Part shown: positions 31,438 to 43,935 of the stretch, one piece after another
Position numbering within the stretch: the stretch's first letter is position 1
How the letters are laid out: every line of letters starts with the position of its first letter
Assembly (NCBI GenBank): GCA_905221605.1
Contig: CAJNDS010002161.1
Coordinates: 506,033-570,032, forward strand
DNA: 64,000 nt
DNA from: Symbiodinium natans
Lineage: Eukaryota; Sar; Dinophyceae; Suessiales; Symbiodiniaceae
Direction: 5' to 3'
Made by a program: the position numbers and the translations under genes
Notes under the pieces: model-generated
The model's database searches: none
The model's input: the letters and a program-made list of their open reading frames with translations, nothing else
What the model was told of the DNA's origin: nothing

Positions 31438-32305
31438 GGCTGCGCCGAAAGGACGGAACTGAGGGAACGCGGCGCTCAAGAAGTGGGCAGGCTGAGATCT
31501 AAACGGCTTTTGGCCTTGAGGCCTCAGGGCCTGTCCTTGGTCCTGAAACTTTGCGGCATGATGGTCAGCTGTCAGGGTCCTCAGCTGTCAAGTAACCCTC
31601 AACCCTAAACCCTAACCCCTAACCCCCAACCCCTAAACCCTGAACCCTAAACCGGGTAGTTCTTCGGAAGAGAGCAAAAGCGACTCTTCTGGCTGCTGCA
31701 GCCGGGGTTTATCGGGTCATTGTCTCCTTCTCTGTCATCTTCCGGTTCGGCTTGCCAGCCTGCAGGTTTAGGGTTTAGGGTTTAGGGTTTAGGGTTTAGG
31801 GTTTAGGGTTTAGGGTTTAGGGTTTAGGGTTTAGGGTTTAGGGTTTAGGGTTTGGGGTTTGGGGTTTGGGGTTTTGGGGTTTTGGGGTTTGGGGTTTAGG
31901 GCTTGGGTTTAGCCACAGCCCGAATCTAATGTAACCTAGATCCTAGCTAAAGTGACTGCGCTGCTTGAAGACCTCATTGGGTTAAGAATGGAGCACCAAC
32001 AGCCTGGGTATTACGATCAAGAAATCAAGGGCAAACCCTAAACTCTAAACCCTAAACCCTTGTTAGGATTGAAGATGCGGGGCTGGATGCCGCAAGCTCA
32101 AAAATTGAGGGTTGAGGGCGGGGGGTGGGGGGGGCCCCCCAACCCTAAACCCTGAACCCTCAACCCTAAACCCTAAAAGCCCTGAACCTCCTAAACCACT
32201 AAACCCCTAAACCCTAAACCCCTAGATCCCCTGAATCCCCTAAATCCCCTAAATCCCTAAACTCTCAACCCTCAACTCTAAATCCACTGGGGGGGACCTC
32301 TACTT

Positions 32306-32407
32306 CCCCCAGGCAAGCCCTCAGGGGTTGCTGGGCCAAATGCCTTCCACCGAACTCCTGGTGACCTTTGGGTTTTCTTGGTCGCCCTGGAATTGGGATG
32401 GTGGGGT
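32306..32407. CDS. Candidate exon (strand unresolved)
   Basis: Plus: acceptor CTTCCCCCAG/G, frame KPSGVAGPNAFHRTPGDLWV then FLVALELGWW, donor GGGG/GTGTAGGG. Minus: after ATTCCAG, GDQENPKVTRSSVEGIWPSN then a stop. Both readings are well formed. Confidence 0.35.
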
Positions 32408-32499
32408 GTAGGGTTTAGGGTTTAGGGTGTAGGGTGTAGGGTGTAGGGTTTAGGGTTTAGTGTTTAGGGTTTAGGGTTCAGGGTGTTTAAGGTTTGGGT

Positions 32500-32600
32500 T
32501 GGGATGCCCCTCCTTACACTAGCAGTCCTGAATAGGCATTATAATCGGGGTTCTCTGATAATCCCTATCAAGGACTGTTAGTACAAGAGGGAACATCCCA
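32500..32600. mobile_element. Family 2 inverted-repeat element
   Basis: GGGATGCCCCTCCTTACACT, GCAGTCCTGAATAGGCATTA and, on the right, CCTATCAAGGACTGTTAG with GAGGGAACATCCC. The inner and outer stems pair along almost the whole length. Confidence 0.8.
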
Positions 32601-32604
32601 ACCC

Positions 32605-32692
32605 AGAGAAAGGGCACCCATTTTGCTGTAGAAGGGAACCCGTGATCACCCCCCAAAAAAAATGGTAAAGGGTACCACTGGGCTAGCAAGGT
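32605..32692. mobile_element. Family 1 element, left end lost
   Basis: GGGCACCC core, AGAAGGGAACCC and the right repeat CCACTGGGCTAGCAAGG. It abuts a family 2 element on its left. Confidence 0.75.
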
Positions 32693-35094
32693 ATAGGGCT
32701 CTAAAACTTTTTGGGGGGTTTAGAAGTCCAGGGTTCTGTTGAGGGTTCTCTGGCTCTAGGGGTTAGGGTAGGAATATACAAAACTTAGGGGGTTTAGGGT
32801 TCAGGGTTCTCAGGGCTTTAGCGGGTTTAGGGGTTTAGGATTTTAGGGTTTAGTGTGTTTAGGGTTTTAGGGTTGAGGGTGTTTAGGGTTTAGGGTTGTT
32901 CAGAGTACTCAGGTTCTTGAAGCAATAACATCTGCTAAGGAACGACGACCAGGAATTTCCTAGGTCAGTTGCCCGTAGAGAAACCCTAAACCCTAAACCC
33001 TAAACCCGAAACCCTAAACCCTAAACCCTAAGCCCAACAGGTCACATGAACCCCTTAGACCCAAACAGACACCAGCCTGCTTTTTGGCAAGGCTCACCGC
33101 TTTCCTTTGCTCAGGTTTAGGGTTTAGGGTTTAGGGTTTAGGGTTTAGGGTTTGGGGTTTGGGGTTTAGGGTTTAGGGTTTAGGGTTTAGGGTTTTGGGG
33201 TTTTGGGGTTTTGGGGTTTAGAGTTTAGGGTGTTATAAGGGCTCAGGTTCTACAGTTCGGAGTTCGGGGCTCGGCGTTGCGGGTTTAGAGTTCTCTTCCT
33301 GAGTTTACATTTGTCTTCCGCGTGGCAGGAGGCTGAAGAGAAAGAGACGAGCAAAGAGGCGAGAGAGATTTGGTCACCTCGCTAAATTATGGTCCCTTTT
33401 TGGAGTCCTTACTCTTTTGAGGCGGCCGCAAAAACTCAGAACCCAAAGGGACTATCATTTTGAGAACGGACCATGCAAGAAACAGAGATAGAGGGAGGGG
33501 AGGAGACCGTGAAAGGCGAGAGAGAGCCCGAAACCCTAAACCCCAAACCCTAAACCCCAAAGAGGGGAAGATAAGGAGGGCAACATACTTGTCTGCGCAT
33601 TACAGGAACCCACAAGCCCATCAGCCCTAAACCCAAACTCCTACCCCCGTAAACCCATAAACCCTAAACTGCCCTAAACCCTAAACCACAAATCCTAAAC
33701 CCTAAACCCTAAACCTTAAACTCCTATACCCTAAACCGATAAAGCCATAAACCCCACACCCTGAACCCTTGAACCCTGAACCCTAACAACTAACAACCCT
33801 AAACCCTAAACCCTAAACCCTAAACCCTAAACCCTAAACCCTAAACCCTAAACCCTAAACCCTAAACCCTAAACCCTAAACCCCAAACCCTAAACCCTAA
33901 ACCCTAAACCCTAACCACGGGCAGCCAAGGAACGAGTTGCTTTCGGAGATCGAGCTCTTGTGCCTGGATGTCGTAGGAACTTGGGCGCTACTGCAGGGTT
34001 TAGGGTTTAGGGTTTAGGGTTTAGGGTTTAGGGTTTAGGGGTTCAGGGTTCAGGGTTTAGGGTTTTTGGGTTTTGGGGCTTTCGGGGTTGCCGGCGTCAC
34101 TCGGTAGGCTTTCTAGTCATGCTTGGGCAGCCCGGCTGTCCTAAAACACCTCGAAACCTCAAGGCAAGGGAGGGATTTTCGGGTTTATAGGGTTTAGGGT
34201 TTAGGGTTTAGGGTTTAGGGTTTAGGGTTTAGGGTTTAGGGTTTAGGGGGGGGGGGGGGGCATTTTGGGGACCATGTGTTGTAAGGAATCATATTCTGAA
34301 TGGTATCTATTTGGGGGGGGGGGGGGGGGTTGGTTCAGAACAAGACGGGTACCTTTTGTGGCGTCCCTTGAAGGGGATTTTATTCTATTTGGGTATACAA
34401 GGGGTACCAGGTACCCCTCTATTGGGAAATACCCACCCTAAACCCTAAACCCTAAACCATGTATATAAGGGGCCCCATCTACTTGCATAGTTCGGGAGAA
34501 CCCTCAACTGGCAGAGCCGCCGAGACACGCAACGGACCCAGCTGCATCCCCCAGGGAAGGTGGCAAAGGAAGCTCCATCACCTTATTTTAGCCACGCTTA
34601 GGGTTTAGGGTTTAGGGTTTAGGGTTTAGGGTTTAGGGTTTAGGGTTTAGGGTTTAGGGTTTAGGGTTTAGGGTTTAGGGTTTAGGGTTCAAAGAATACT
34701 AAGGAATTTAGGGAAGTACCGTGTGCCTGGTTCTGCCCTTCGTGGCAAGCTACCTCTAGAGAACCTCCTAGTTGTAGCTCCCTACATACCAGCAAGTGTT
34801 GCCCTTATATACGTCCCCATATACCTCAGTAGCCCCTATATTACCCCCAAAGAACCCCTCAGGTCCCTCATAATACGGGTCCCTCCTTTCGTTCCTTGGG
34901 GCCTGCACGCTAAATCCTTTGATCAGTTAGTTCTCTCTAAAGCTGCATTTCAACAGGGAGCCTTCGAGGGCTGGTAACCTATATCGAACAAAATAGGGTT
35001 GCTCAGGCTTCTGGGCTGTGGGATGCTACATCCAGAGCAAGTACGGACAGGGCTAGCTGGAGCGAATACCTGGACGGCTTCCGACCCAGCTGTG

Positions 35095-35212
35095 ATATGG
35101 GGGTTTGCGAAAATACGGGGCCCCTATAATCGACCCCCAAATAGTCAGATTCCCTTGTAAAAGGACCCGGTAAGGTCCCCCCCGGCCTATGTTTGGAAAC
35201 CCCCGTATAGAC
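35095..35212. mobile_element. Family 3 inverted-repeat element
   Basis: ATATGGGGGTTTGCGAAAAT at the left pairs with TTTGGAAACCCCCGTATAG at the right. The core GACCCCCAAATAGTCAGATT and CCCTTGTAAAAGG is shared with 29478-29540. Confidence 0.7.
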
Positions 35213-35474
35213 AAACCGAAAAACAAGACTCCAAGAGCCGCCAACACCTGACTTGGAGACTTACTTCTGGGCTGAATACCCTAGCCCAGACAAGGTTAAC
35301 CGTTTATATATATATATATATAAGACTCTATATAACCAAACAAAGTTAAAAGTTCTCTACCGAGTCCCTAATCGAACCTTACAAACAAGGCTCTAGCGAA
35401 GCTCCTCTTGGGAATGCTTTTGCTGCATTATAGTCGTCCTAGTCGACAAAAGATGTCTACTACCCCACTAGAGC

Positions 35475-35592
35475 CTTTAGGGTTTAGGGGTTTAGGGGTT
35501 TAGGGGTTTAGGGGTTTAGGGGTTTAGGGGTTTAGGGGTTTAGGGGTTTAGGGGTTTAGGGGTTTAGGGGTTTGGGGGTTTAGGGGTTCAGG
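35475..35592. repeat. Array of 8 bp unit TTTAGGGG
   Basis: About 14 uniform 8 bp units; the sharpest example of a homogeneous non-heptamer array. Confidence 0.95.
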
Positions 35593-36008
35593 GCCTTTAG
35601 GCAAGCCAGCCGTGAAGGAAAACCATCGGAATATCCCATCGCCCGGCCAAGGACCACGCCCCTTCCACCGGCGACAGCGACTTGTCGTTCTCCACCTGAC
35701 ACCCATTCGCCCCTAAGCCCTAAACTTCAAACCCCACAGCACAAAGCCCTGAAATTGTGAAGCCTAAGCCCTAAACCCGGCACCCGAAGCCAGGACCAGT
35801 TACCCTAAACCCTGAACCCTAAACCCCAAACCTTGACAAGCTCGGTCATGCCACGGCCGTCTCAAATCCGAAGACTCACTAGGGAAGGCTCAATTTTGTG
35901 CGGCGTTGGAAGTGTGCTTAAGGCTGTGTGTTGCTGTTCGAAGGTATGGGTTTATCGTTGAGGGTTGTTGGCATTGAGATGCTCATGCTTCCTCTTCTGT
36001 TTCTGATC

Positions 36009-36061
36009 GCTATTGTTTAGTTATTGTACCTCCCGCTATTGTTTAGTTATTGTACCTCCCA
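36009..36061. repeat. Perfect 26 bp tandem duplication
   Basis: CGCTATTGTTTAGTTATTGT plus ACCTCC is present twice in a row. Confidence 0.9.
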
Positions 36062-38146
36062 CTATGACGACGAATATCCTTATGGATAAAACTGTGATTG
36101 AGAATACTACCATGCTCACTACGATGCAACTTCAAATCGCACAGCAGATGGCGTTCGTACTCTTAGGACTTTTGGTATTCAGATGGAGAGCACATTTCTA
36201 ATGGGCACGCTTGGGCCAGCATCTCACCCCGTAGCCCCAACTAATCCTAAACCTTTATTAACCCTAAACCCTAAACCCTAAACCCTAAGCCCTAAACCCT
36301 AAACCCTAAACCCTAAACCCTAAACCCTGAACCCTAAACCCTAAACCCCCCCGCCCACCCCCGGCAAAGGCCTCCTCGAAACCCATACGCAAGAAGAACT
36401 TCAAGAGCTCCTTTCACAGAGACGAGGGGAGGGAGACAGGGCGTTCTGGGGTTTAGGGTTTATTAGGGTTTAGGGTTTAGAGTTTGGGGTTTAGGGGTTT
36501 TCAAGGTCTTGAGGAGATTCAGAGCAAAAAACAACACCTGCTTCAGACCGTTTTGTCAGGACATACGAAACAAGACAGTGCATTCTGGCACCATAAGACA
36601 TGAATCCTAAACCCATGGCCCTAAACCTAAATGAAACCCGATGCCCGAAAACCGACTCAAATCCTAAACCCTATTCCCCGCTTAATTAAGCCCTGAACCC
36701 TAACTTAAGGCCCTAAACCCTAAACCCTAAACCCTAAACCCTATATAAACCCTAAACCCTAAAGCCTAAACAAACTCTAGCCATGGGCCCTTAGGATGGT
36801 CCCTTACCCTTGTTTAATGGGATTTTAACGGGATCCGAAGTCTGGGCAATTACTATGTCTCGTGTACATAAGGGTCTTTAGGATTTAGGGTTTAGGGTTT
36901 AGGGTTTAAGGTTTAGGGTTTAGGGTTTAGGGAAGAAGAGCCCATGCTTCGGATCCCCTAGAAACCCTGGATGGAGACCTGAAGCCCGAAATTTCGGCCT
37001 CAAGCCCCAAGAAGGCCCGGGACCCTAAACCCTAAACCCTAAACGCTAAACCCTAAGTCCTAAACCCTAAACCCTAAACCCTAAACCTCCACCCCTAAAC
37101 CCTAAACCCTAAACCCTAAACCCTAAACCCTAAACCCTAAACCCTAAACCCTAAACCCTAAACCCTAAACCCTAAACCCCGAGACCATGAGACCGTCCTG
37201 CTGCTGCTCCAGCAAGGCGGCAGTGTTGATCGCCGGAGGCCTCTTGCGACCTGAGTTTGGGGTTTAGGGTTTAGGGTTTAGGGTGTAGGGTGTAGGGTTT
37301 AGGCTTTCTGCCGGGTTTAGGCTTTGCGGGGTTTTCAAGGCTTACAGGTTTATGAGCCCGATTTCTTCGTTGTCCAATATCATTGTCCAGTATCCTGGTA
37401 GAACTGAAGGTTAACCTTTGGGAGATTGTAGAGGATTCTGATACCCCCCCCCCCCCCCCTCCCGAAAAAAAAGTTAAAGGTTACCTACTCTACTACGAAG
37501 AGTACAGGTTTATGAGTTCACACTCGGGCAAATGGAGTATAAGGTTGAGGGAGTTTCCTGAGTGGTCGGCTGTGTGTAGGGTGAATGGTCCCTAACCCTA
37601 AACCCTAAACCCTAAACCCTAAACTTAAACCCTAAACCCTAAACCCTAAACCCTAAACCCTAAACCCTAAACCCTAAACCCTAAACCCTAAGCCCTGATT
37701 AGGAAGCACCCAGCCCTGAACCTAAACCCTCACACGCAACTGCCTTTCGTGCGATCGAGCTTCCGAAGTCGTGCGGGATAAGCGAGTAGTACTCAGAGGA
37801 CAGTTCGGCAAGGCTATCTTTCTTTCCTGGCCACAGGAGACACCCTGAAGCTCAAGCCCCTCAAACCCCCTAAACCCTAAACCCTAAACTCTGAACCCTA
37901 AACTCTGAACCCTAAACCCTAAACCCTAAACCCTACACCCTACACCCTAAACCCTAAACCCAACAACCGTTAAAAAAGAACCAAACTGGGAGGAGTCCTT
38001 AGAGCGGGCGATGGGATGGGAAGCTGGCAGCATGGGAAGCTGGCTGGCCTTCATGCCAAAAAAGCTGCCTGGAAGGTTTAGGGATTAGGGTTTAGGGTTT
38101 AGGGTTTAGGGTGCAGGGTTTAAGTCCTACTATTTTACTATTTCTT

Positions 38147-38224
38147 AGTAGCTCAGTAAAACCATCTCATGATAAGGGCACCCTTCCTGGTTGGTTACTT
38201 TCTAAGGGAACACTGGGCTACCAA
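38147..38224. mobile_element. Family 1 element, short
   Basis: TAGTAGCTCAGTAAAACCATC at the left, GATAAGGGCACCC core, and ACACTGGGCTACCAAC at the right. Confidence 0.75.
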
Positions 38225-40049
38225 CATTTTATTACTTTACTATTTATACTTATTCTCTCCCGCCTCAGATCTCGCGAGTTTCCATTAAAACGAAAAGGAG
38301 AAGAAGTTTTGCATCGCGGGCAGCCAACCCTGACAGTCGGCTGTCAGTTTTACTTTAGGGTTTAGGGTTTGGATTTAGGGTGTAGGGTTTCGGGTTTCAG
38401 TACTTACTACTTCCGGCTGAGAGCGAGATCTTTTATGCATCGCGGGGTTGAACATTGTCGGCTCTTCTTTTCCAGAGTCTGGGTTGCTGGCATCCAGACA
38501 CAGCAAGGCTGTCATGTACCATAACTTCTAAACCCTAAACCCTAAACCCCAAACCCCAAACCCGAAACCCTAAACCCTGAACCCTAGCCCTAAACCCTAA
38601 GCCCTAAACAACAAACCAAAGGGGGCCAGTAACTTCGCCTAAAAGCATCTGCTTTGACAAGCCCACTACACGGCGTCCACTTCTAAAAACGTAAAATTAT
38701 CCGTAAATTATGCAGGTGCAGTCTGTGGAACATAGGGCCCATCTACGGTTGGTTTAGGGTTTAGGGTTTAGAGTTTAGGGTTTAGGCTTCGGGCTAAGGT
38801 TTAGGCTTTAGGGTTTAGGGCTAGGGTTTAGGGCTTAGGGCTTCGGGTTTAGGGCTTAGAGCGTACAGGTCTTAGGGTTTAGGGTGTCGGGTTTCGGGTT
38901 TGCGGTGTATTGAGGATTTAGGGTTTAGGGTTGTTTTCGAGACGCAGCGAGCCTTTCTTGAGGGCGGACTCGATCTTTCCCAGGGCCGTTTGCCCCTTCG
39001 AGATTTGCGCCTCGGCAGATTTAGGGTTTAGGGTTTAGGGTGTAGGGTTTTAGAGTTTTCAGGTTTTGGGTATAGGGGTCCTCTAAACACGCGCCAAACC
39101 AGTATTCAGAGTCCCTAAACCCTAAACCCTAAGCCCTAAGCCCTAAACCCTAAACCCTAAACCCTAAACCCAAAAAAGGTTCGGGTTTAGGGCCAAGCCA
39201 TGGCACCTTCCAACTCGTACAATACACAAACCAAAGGCCCGAAGTGGCTTTGCGGTTTGGGGTTTAGGGTTTAGGGTTTAGGGTACCCTAAACACAGGAA
39301 GCCTGAAACGCCAGAACTATGCTCTTCAAAAGTGACCCAACTAAGCCCATAATGGACCGTGATTTATATCCCGTCCGAAGCTCGTGTGTGCAAAGCTCTG
39401 CCCCGCCACTGCAACCCTCATGGATTCTAGGATTTAGTAGGGTTAGGGCTTTTAGGGTTTGTAGGATTTCTGGGTTTAGGGCTTGGGGTTTCGGGTAGAA
39501 CTCAAACCCCTAAACCTTCAGGGCCTCAGTGAGCTTGCCCATGGGCGCGGCATCCTCGGCAAGCTCTGAATCTCGCTTCTTTGCAGAGTAAGTTTGTGGG
39601 GTTTGGGGTTTAGGGTGTAGGGGGTAGGGTTTAGGGTTTTGAGTTTAGGGTTTAGGGTTTAGGGATTAGGGTTGAGGGCACCCTCACGGAACGGAGCAGT
39701 GTAGGGTTCGGGGTTCAGGGTTCGGGTATAGGGTTTATACTCATCATAAAGTTTAGGATAAAACCTTAAGCCCAAAACTACTCTTTGCTGAAGAACCACC
39801 CCCCCCCCCCCAAAAAAAAAAAAAAAAAAACAAAACAAAACAAACTTCCTGACAAGGGCATTACAGGGATTACTACGTCTTATCTTTTTGATGGGCTCTT
39901 AAGCAAAGAGTAGATTAAACCCTAAACCCTAAACCCTAAACCCTAAACCCCCCCACAATCCCACAGGGTTGCGTGCCACGCGTCGCCGCCGCCCTCTCCC
40001 TCCTCGGTCTCGATGATGATGTACTTGCCTTTCCTGAGCTACAGGTCTC

Positions 40050-40275
40050 AAGGGTTTAGGGTTTAAGGGTTAAGGGTTTAGGGTTTAATTAGGGTTTAGG
40101 GTTTAGGGTTTAGGGTTTAGGGGTTTAGGGGTTTGGGGGTGTGAGGGTTTAGGGTTTCGGGTTTAGGGTTTAGGGCTTAGGGTTTAGGGTTTAGGGGTTT
40201 AGGGGTTTGGGGGTGTGAGGGTTTAGGGTTTAGGGTTTAGGGCTTAGGGTTTAGGGTTTAGGGTTTAGGGTTTCC
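40050..40275. repeat. Duplicated telomere-type block
   Basis: Two copies of a compound segment containing GGGGTTTGGGGGTGTGAGGG, each followed by TTTAGGG and CTTAGGG units, so the array grew by duplicating blocks larger than one unit. Confidence 0.88.
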
Positions 40276-40852
40276 TGAGCTGCTCGGTTGGACAACAAAA
40301 GTGGGTGGCAAGGTCGGGTTTCTCGGGCCCTACACCCTAAACCCTGTACGGTTCTTTACAGGTTTTTTTTGGGGACTTGACAGACATGATAGAGTTCATA
40401 GAGCTTGTGGGGTTAGGGGGGTGCTTAGGTGGCCTTGGAGCCTCAACTGACGCAGGTTCGGGTTTAGAGTTTTCGGGTGCGGCGGAACCTCAAAGGAAAG
40501 CTCCAAGAAGGCAGGCAACCCTAAACCCCCAACACCCGAAACCAAAACCCTAAACCGGAAACCCTAAACCCTAAACCCTAAAACCCTAAACCCCTAAACC
40601 CCTAAACCCGAAACCCTAAGCAGGGGACGGCCCACTAGAGTCTGACGGGGCAGTAGGTCTCCTTTCAGATGGAAGTACTCCTCATACCCTAAACCCTAAA
40701 CCCTAAACCCTAAACCCTAAACCCTAAACCCTAAACCTTCTCTTGGCACATGTTCATTGTGGTTGGAGCTCCGCCCGGAGACTGGTGACCCACCGTTGCC
40801 CCAACCCTAAAACCTAAACCCTCAACACTAAAAACCTTAGCCACCCTTATGT

Positions 40853-40882
40853 GCTTGGTAGCCCAGTGGTACCCTTTTCCTA
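40853..40882. mobile_element. Family 1 end fragment
   Basis: CTTGGTAGCCCAGTGGTACCC is followed directly by TTTTCC and a TTTAGGG array; the rest of the element is missing. Confidence 0.7.
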
Positions 40883-43812
40883 GGGTTTAGGGTTTAGGGT
40901 TTAGGGTTTAACCCTGCAAACCCTAAAAACTCTAGGCCCAACTTGAGTCAAGAACACTTCTTCTTGAAGTCGTCGCGGGCGTCCCAGGCGTTGCAAGTCT
41001 TCTGGCGGAACTTCTTCTCAAAGTCCTTCTCCGCACTCTATTTAGGCCTACATACGGTTTTCCCTGGGGCAAGCTTCTATACCCATTCATTCAGAGACAA
41101 TTGTACCGTAACCATTGTGCCACACGTCGTGTAATTGTCCTGTCCGTCCGGTACCGGATTTCGGATTAGCCCTAAAACCTGAACCCTAAACCCTAAGCCT
41201 GAACCCTAAACCCTAAGCCCGAAACCCTAAACCCTAAGCCCATTTGTAGGCGCTGCAATCTTGGGCGTCGAGCTGGGGTCCGATGGAGCCCACACGCACA
41301 AAGCCATCTTGCCTTGGGGTTCAAAGCTCTGCCACCCTGCGACAACCTTGAACCCTGCAAACTCCCCCAACTCCCAACCATACACCCTGAACCCTAAACG
41401 CAAAAAACACAAAACACCCACACAAAACACCCAAACCTCAAAACCCTGTGCGGAAGGTGCACGGCATTTAAGGTGCAAGCGTCATGTCAGCAGCAGGGGT
41501 GTCCGCAGTGATGGGCATGCTCACTGTGCAGGCCCAATGACCAGGAGATAAGGTCATTCACACCCCAAAACCCCAAAACCGTAAACCCCAAACCTATTCT
41601 AGGCCCCAAGTGGGCATCCCAAATCAGCCGAGGCCCTGGGCCCGCAAAAGCCCTGAAACTGGAAGGGTTTCGGGTTTAGGGTTTCGGGTTTAGGGTTGAG
41701 GTCGGGTTTAGGGTTTCGGGTTTAGGGTTTAAGGTTTAGGGTTGAGGGTTTGGGGTTTCGGGTTGGCGGGTTTAGGGTTTAAGGTTTAGGGTTGAGGGTT
41801 TGGGGTTTCGGGTTGGAGCGCCGTGGAACCTGACCTCCTCACCCCCGCTGGGGCCTTGATCGCCTTGTTCACGTCAGAAAACCTCGGGCGCGGGAAGTTG
41901 CAGGGGCACAGGGTGTATAGTTTATAGGGTTTAGGGTTTTGGGTTTCGGATTTCGGGTTGCGGGTTTGAGGGAGTATGTTTCAGGGCTTAAGGGAGTTCC
42001 GGTTGCGACGCTGGAAGGCCTTCTTGGCTCTACGGGTCTTCGGGGCTTTGAGCTTCCAACTTCGGCAGGATGGTTCCCTACACACGAAACCCTAAACAAT
42101 AAGCCCTAAACCCTGAACCTCTCAAGCCCGAGTTGAGAGGCCCTGGGCAGTGCGTAGTGACAGGTTTGGAAGAGAGGCGTGGGTTCGAGGAATCGGAATG
42201 TCGGGGGGGAGGAGGAGGGGGGGGTTTAGGGTTTAGGGTTTAGGGTTTAAGGTTTAGGGTTTAGGGTTTAGGGTTAGGGTTTAGGGTTTAGGGTTTAGGG
42301 TTTAGGGTTTAGGGGGGGGGGGGGGGGGGGCAAGTCTCCCCAAACCAAAACAACCTCCCATCGGCTCGACGAGCGCTACACTCTAAATCCCTGAGACACA
42401 CTCCAAGTCATATCTCAACTTGTTTACATACTCCCGCCCAAACCCCCTAAACCCTAAACCCTAAACCCTAAACCCTAAACCCAAAAACCTAAACCCCCCC
42501 CGGCCTATGTGTAACCCAATAGAGCCAGGGAGTCGAGATACGTCTGGAACTTCGACTGGCCATCCTCACCGACTCCTGAAGACGTCTGTAGCAGAAACCC
42601 TGAAGGACTTCAGTGTGTGTTTGGGGGTTTAGGCTTCAGGGTTCAGGGTTCAGGGTTCAGGGTTCAGGGTTCAGGGTTCAGGGTTTAGGGTTTAGGGTTT
42701 AGGGGTCAGGGTTATAGTTAGGGTCTGGAGCTCTCGGGTTTGGGGTAGCTACTTTGGACGCATCGCAGCCTTAGCCTTGGAACAGCCCTCATGCTACTTG
42801 TCATGTGCCGCTGAGGTCTTCAGGTTGTTGGGGGCTTTTGGCGATGCAACACGCCGTCAGAGGTCGGAGTTCGTTCGCCTGTGCTGCTACTTAGGCTTTA
42901 AGGTTTGGGGTTTGGGGTTCATTCGCCCCATCTGACCCGGTTGGATACCCCAAAAGCCTAAACCCGACTACACCCCAAAACCTCTAACCCGTCAACCCCT
43001 GAAGCCTAGACCCAACTACACCCAAAACCTCAGAAATCGAAGGACCAATAACGGACCGGTCACATTCACCTTAAACCCGAAAATCCGAATGTCTAGGGAG
43101 CCGAACTTCTAAAACCTGAAGCTTGGGGAAGGGTTTAGGGTTTAGGGTTTAGGCTTTAGGCTTTAGGGTTTAGGGTTTAGGGTAAGTTTAGGAGTTAGAA
43201 GCCCTGCGCCCTGACACAAAGCCCTAAAACCAGAGGTTCGGGGACTTGCCGAAAACGAAAGGCGAGGATCGGCCCCAGCGGTTCCAGGTGTGGTATTCGC
43301 CTGGGGAAAGATGCCGGTCTCGTGCTTCTTTACTTAAAGGGGTTTTGGGGGCCTTAGGGGGGTTTAGGGGGTTCAGGGGGGCTTAAGGGGGTTTAGGGGG
43401 CTTAGGGAGGTTTACGGGGTTTTTGGGCGGTTTAGGGCGTTTACGGGGTTTTTGAGGGGTTTAGGGGGGTTAGGGTCGGGCCTGCAGGGCTTAGGGATTT
43501 CAAGGGTTGAGGGTTTCAGGAGCGAACTCGGCTTGGGGCGACTCCGCAACATCGCCAGAAATCCTACATGGGGCCTCTTACTATCGGCTCCTTCTTTGAA
43601 TAAAGCACCCGAAACACATCCCCCAACTTTCGCAAGGCCCTGAACCCTAAACCTAAACCCTAGCAAACCCTCAACCCTTAACCCCAAAGCCCCCCATCGG
43701 CTGTTGAACCAAGCAGCCATGGCCCGTCAAGACCTGGATGATGTAGTACTTGTTGTTGTTCCCTCGGCGTAAGACAGGGGCCTATGTATGCAATTTGAAT
43801 GGGTCTTGTCGG

Positions 43813-43935
43813 TACAAGGAGGGGACCCCCAATTATAAGTAGAGTTATAAGAACCCTAAATTGGGTTATAAAGATCCTAAATTAGGTCATAAGTCCCTTA
43901 ACTACAGTTAGATGGCAAGGGGGCCCCTCCTTGTA
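43813..43935. mobile_element. Inverted-repeat element, TACAAGGAGGGG ends
   Basis: TACAAGGAGGGGACCCCC at the left and GGGGGCCCCTCCTTGTA at the right. The interior has three degenerate copies of TTATAAG-ACCCTAAATTGGG. Confidence 0.8.

Noticed and set aside
34723-34977. 84-codon plus ORF MPGSALRGKLPLENLL
   Set aside because: No family recognised; the block resembles diverged element DNA with GGTCCC/CCCTC stems, so a gene call is not supported.
41193-42100. Several ORFs of 60-96 codons on both strands
   Set aside because: They run through degenerate telomere units (recurring LNPKP or GFRV peptides) and have no independent support.
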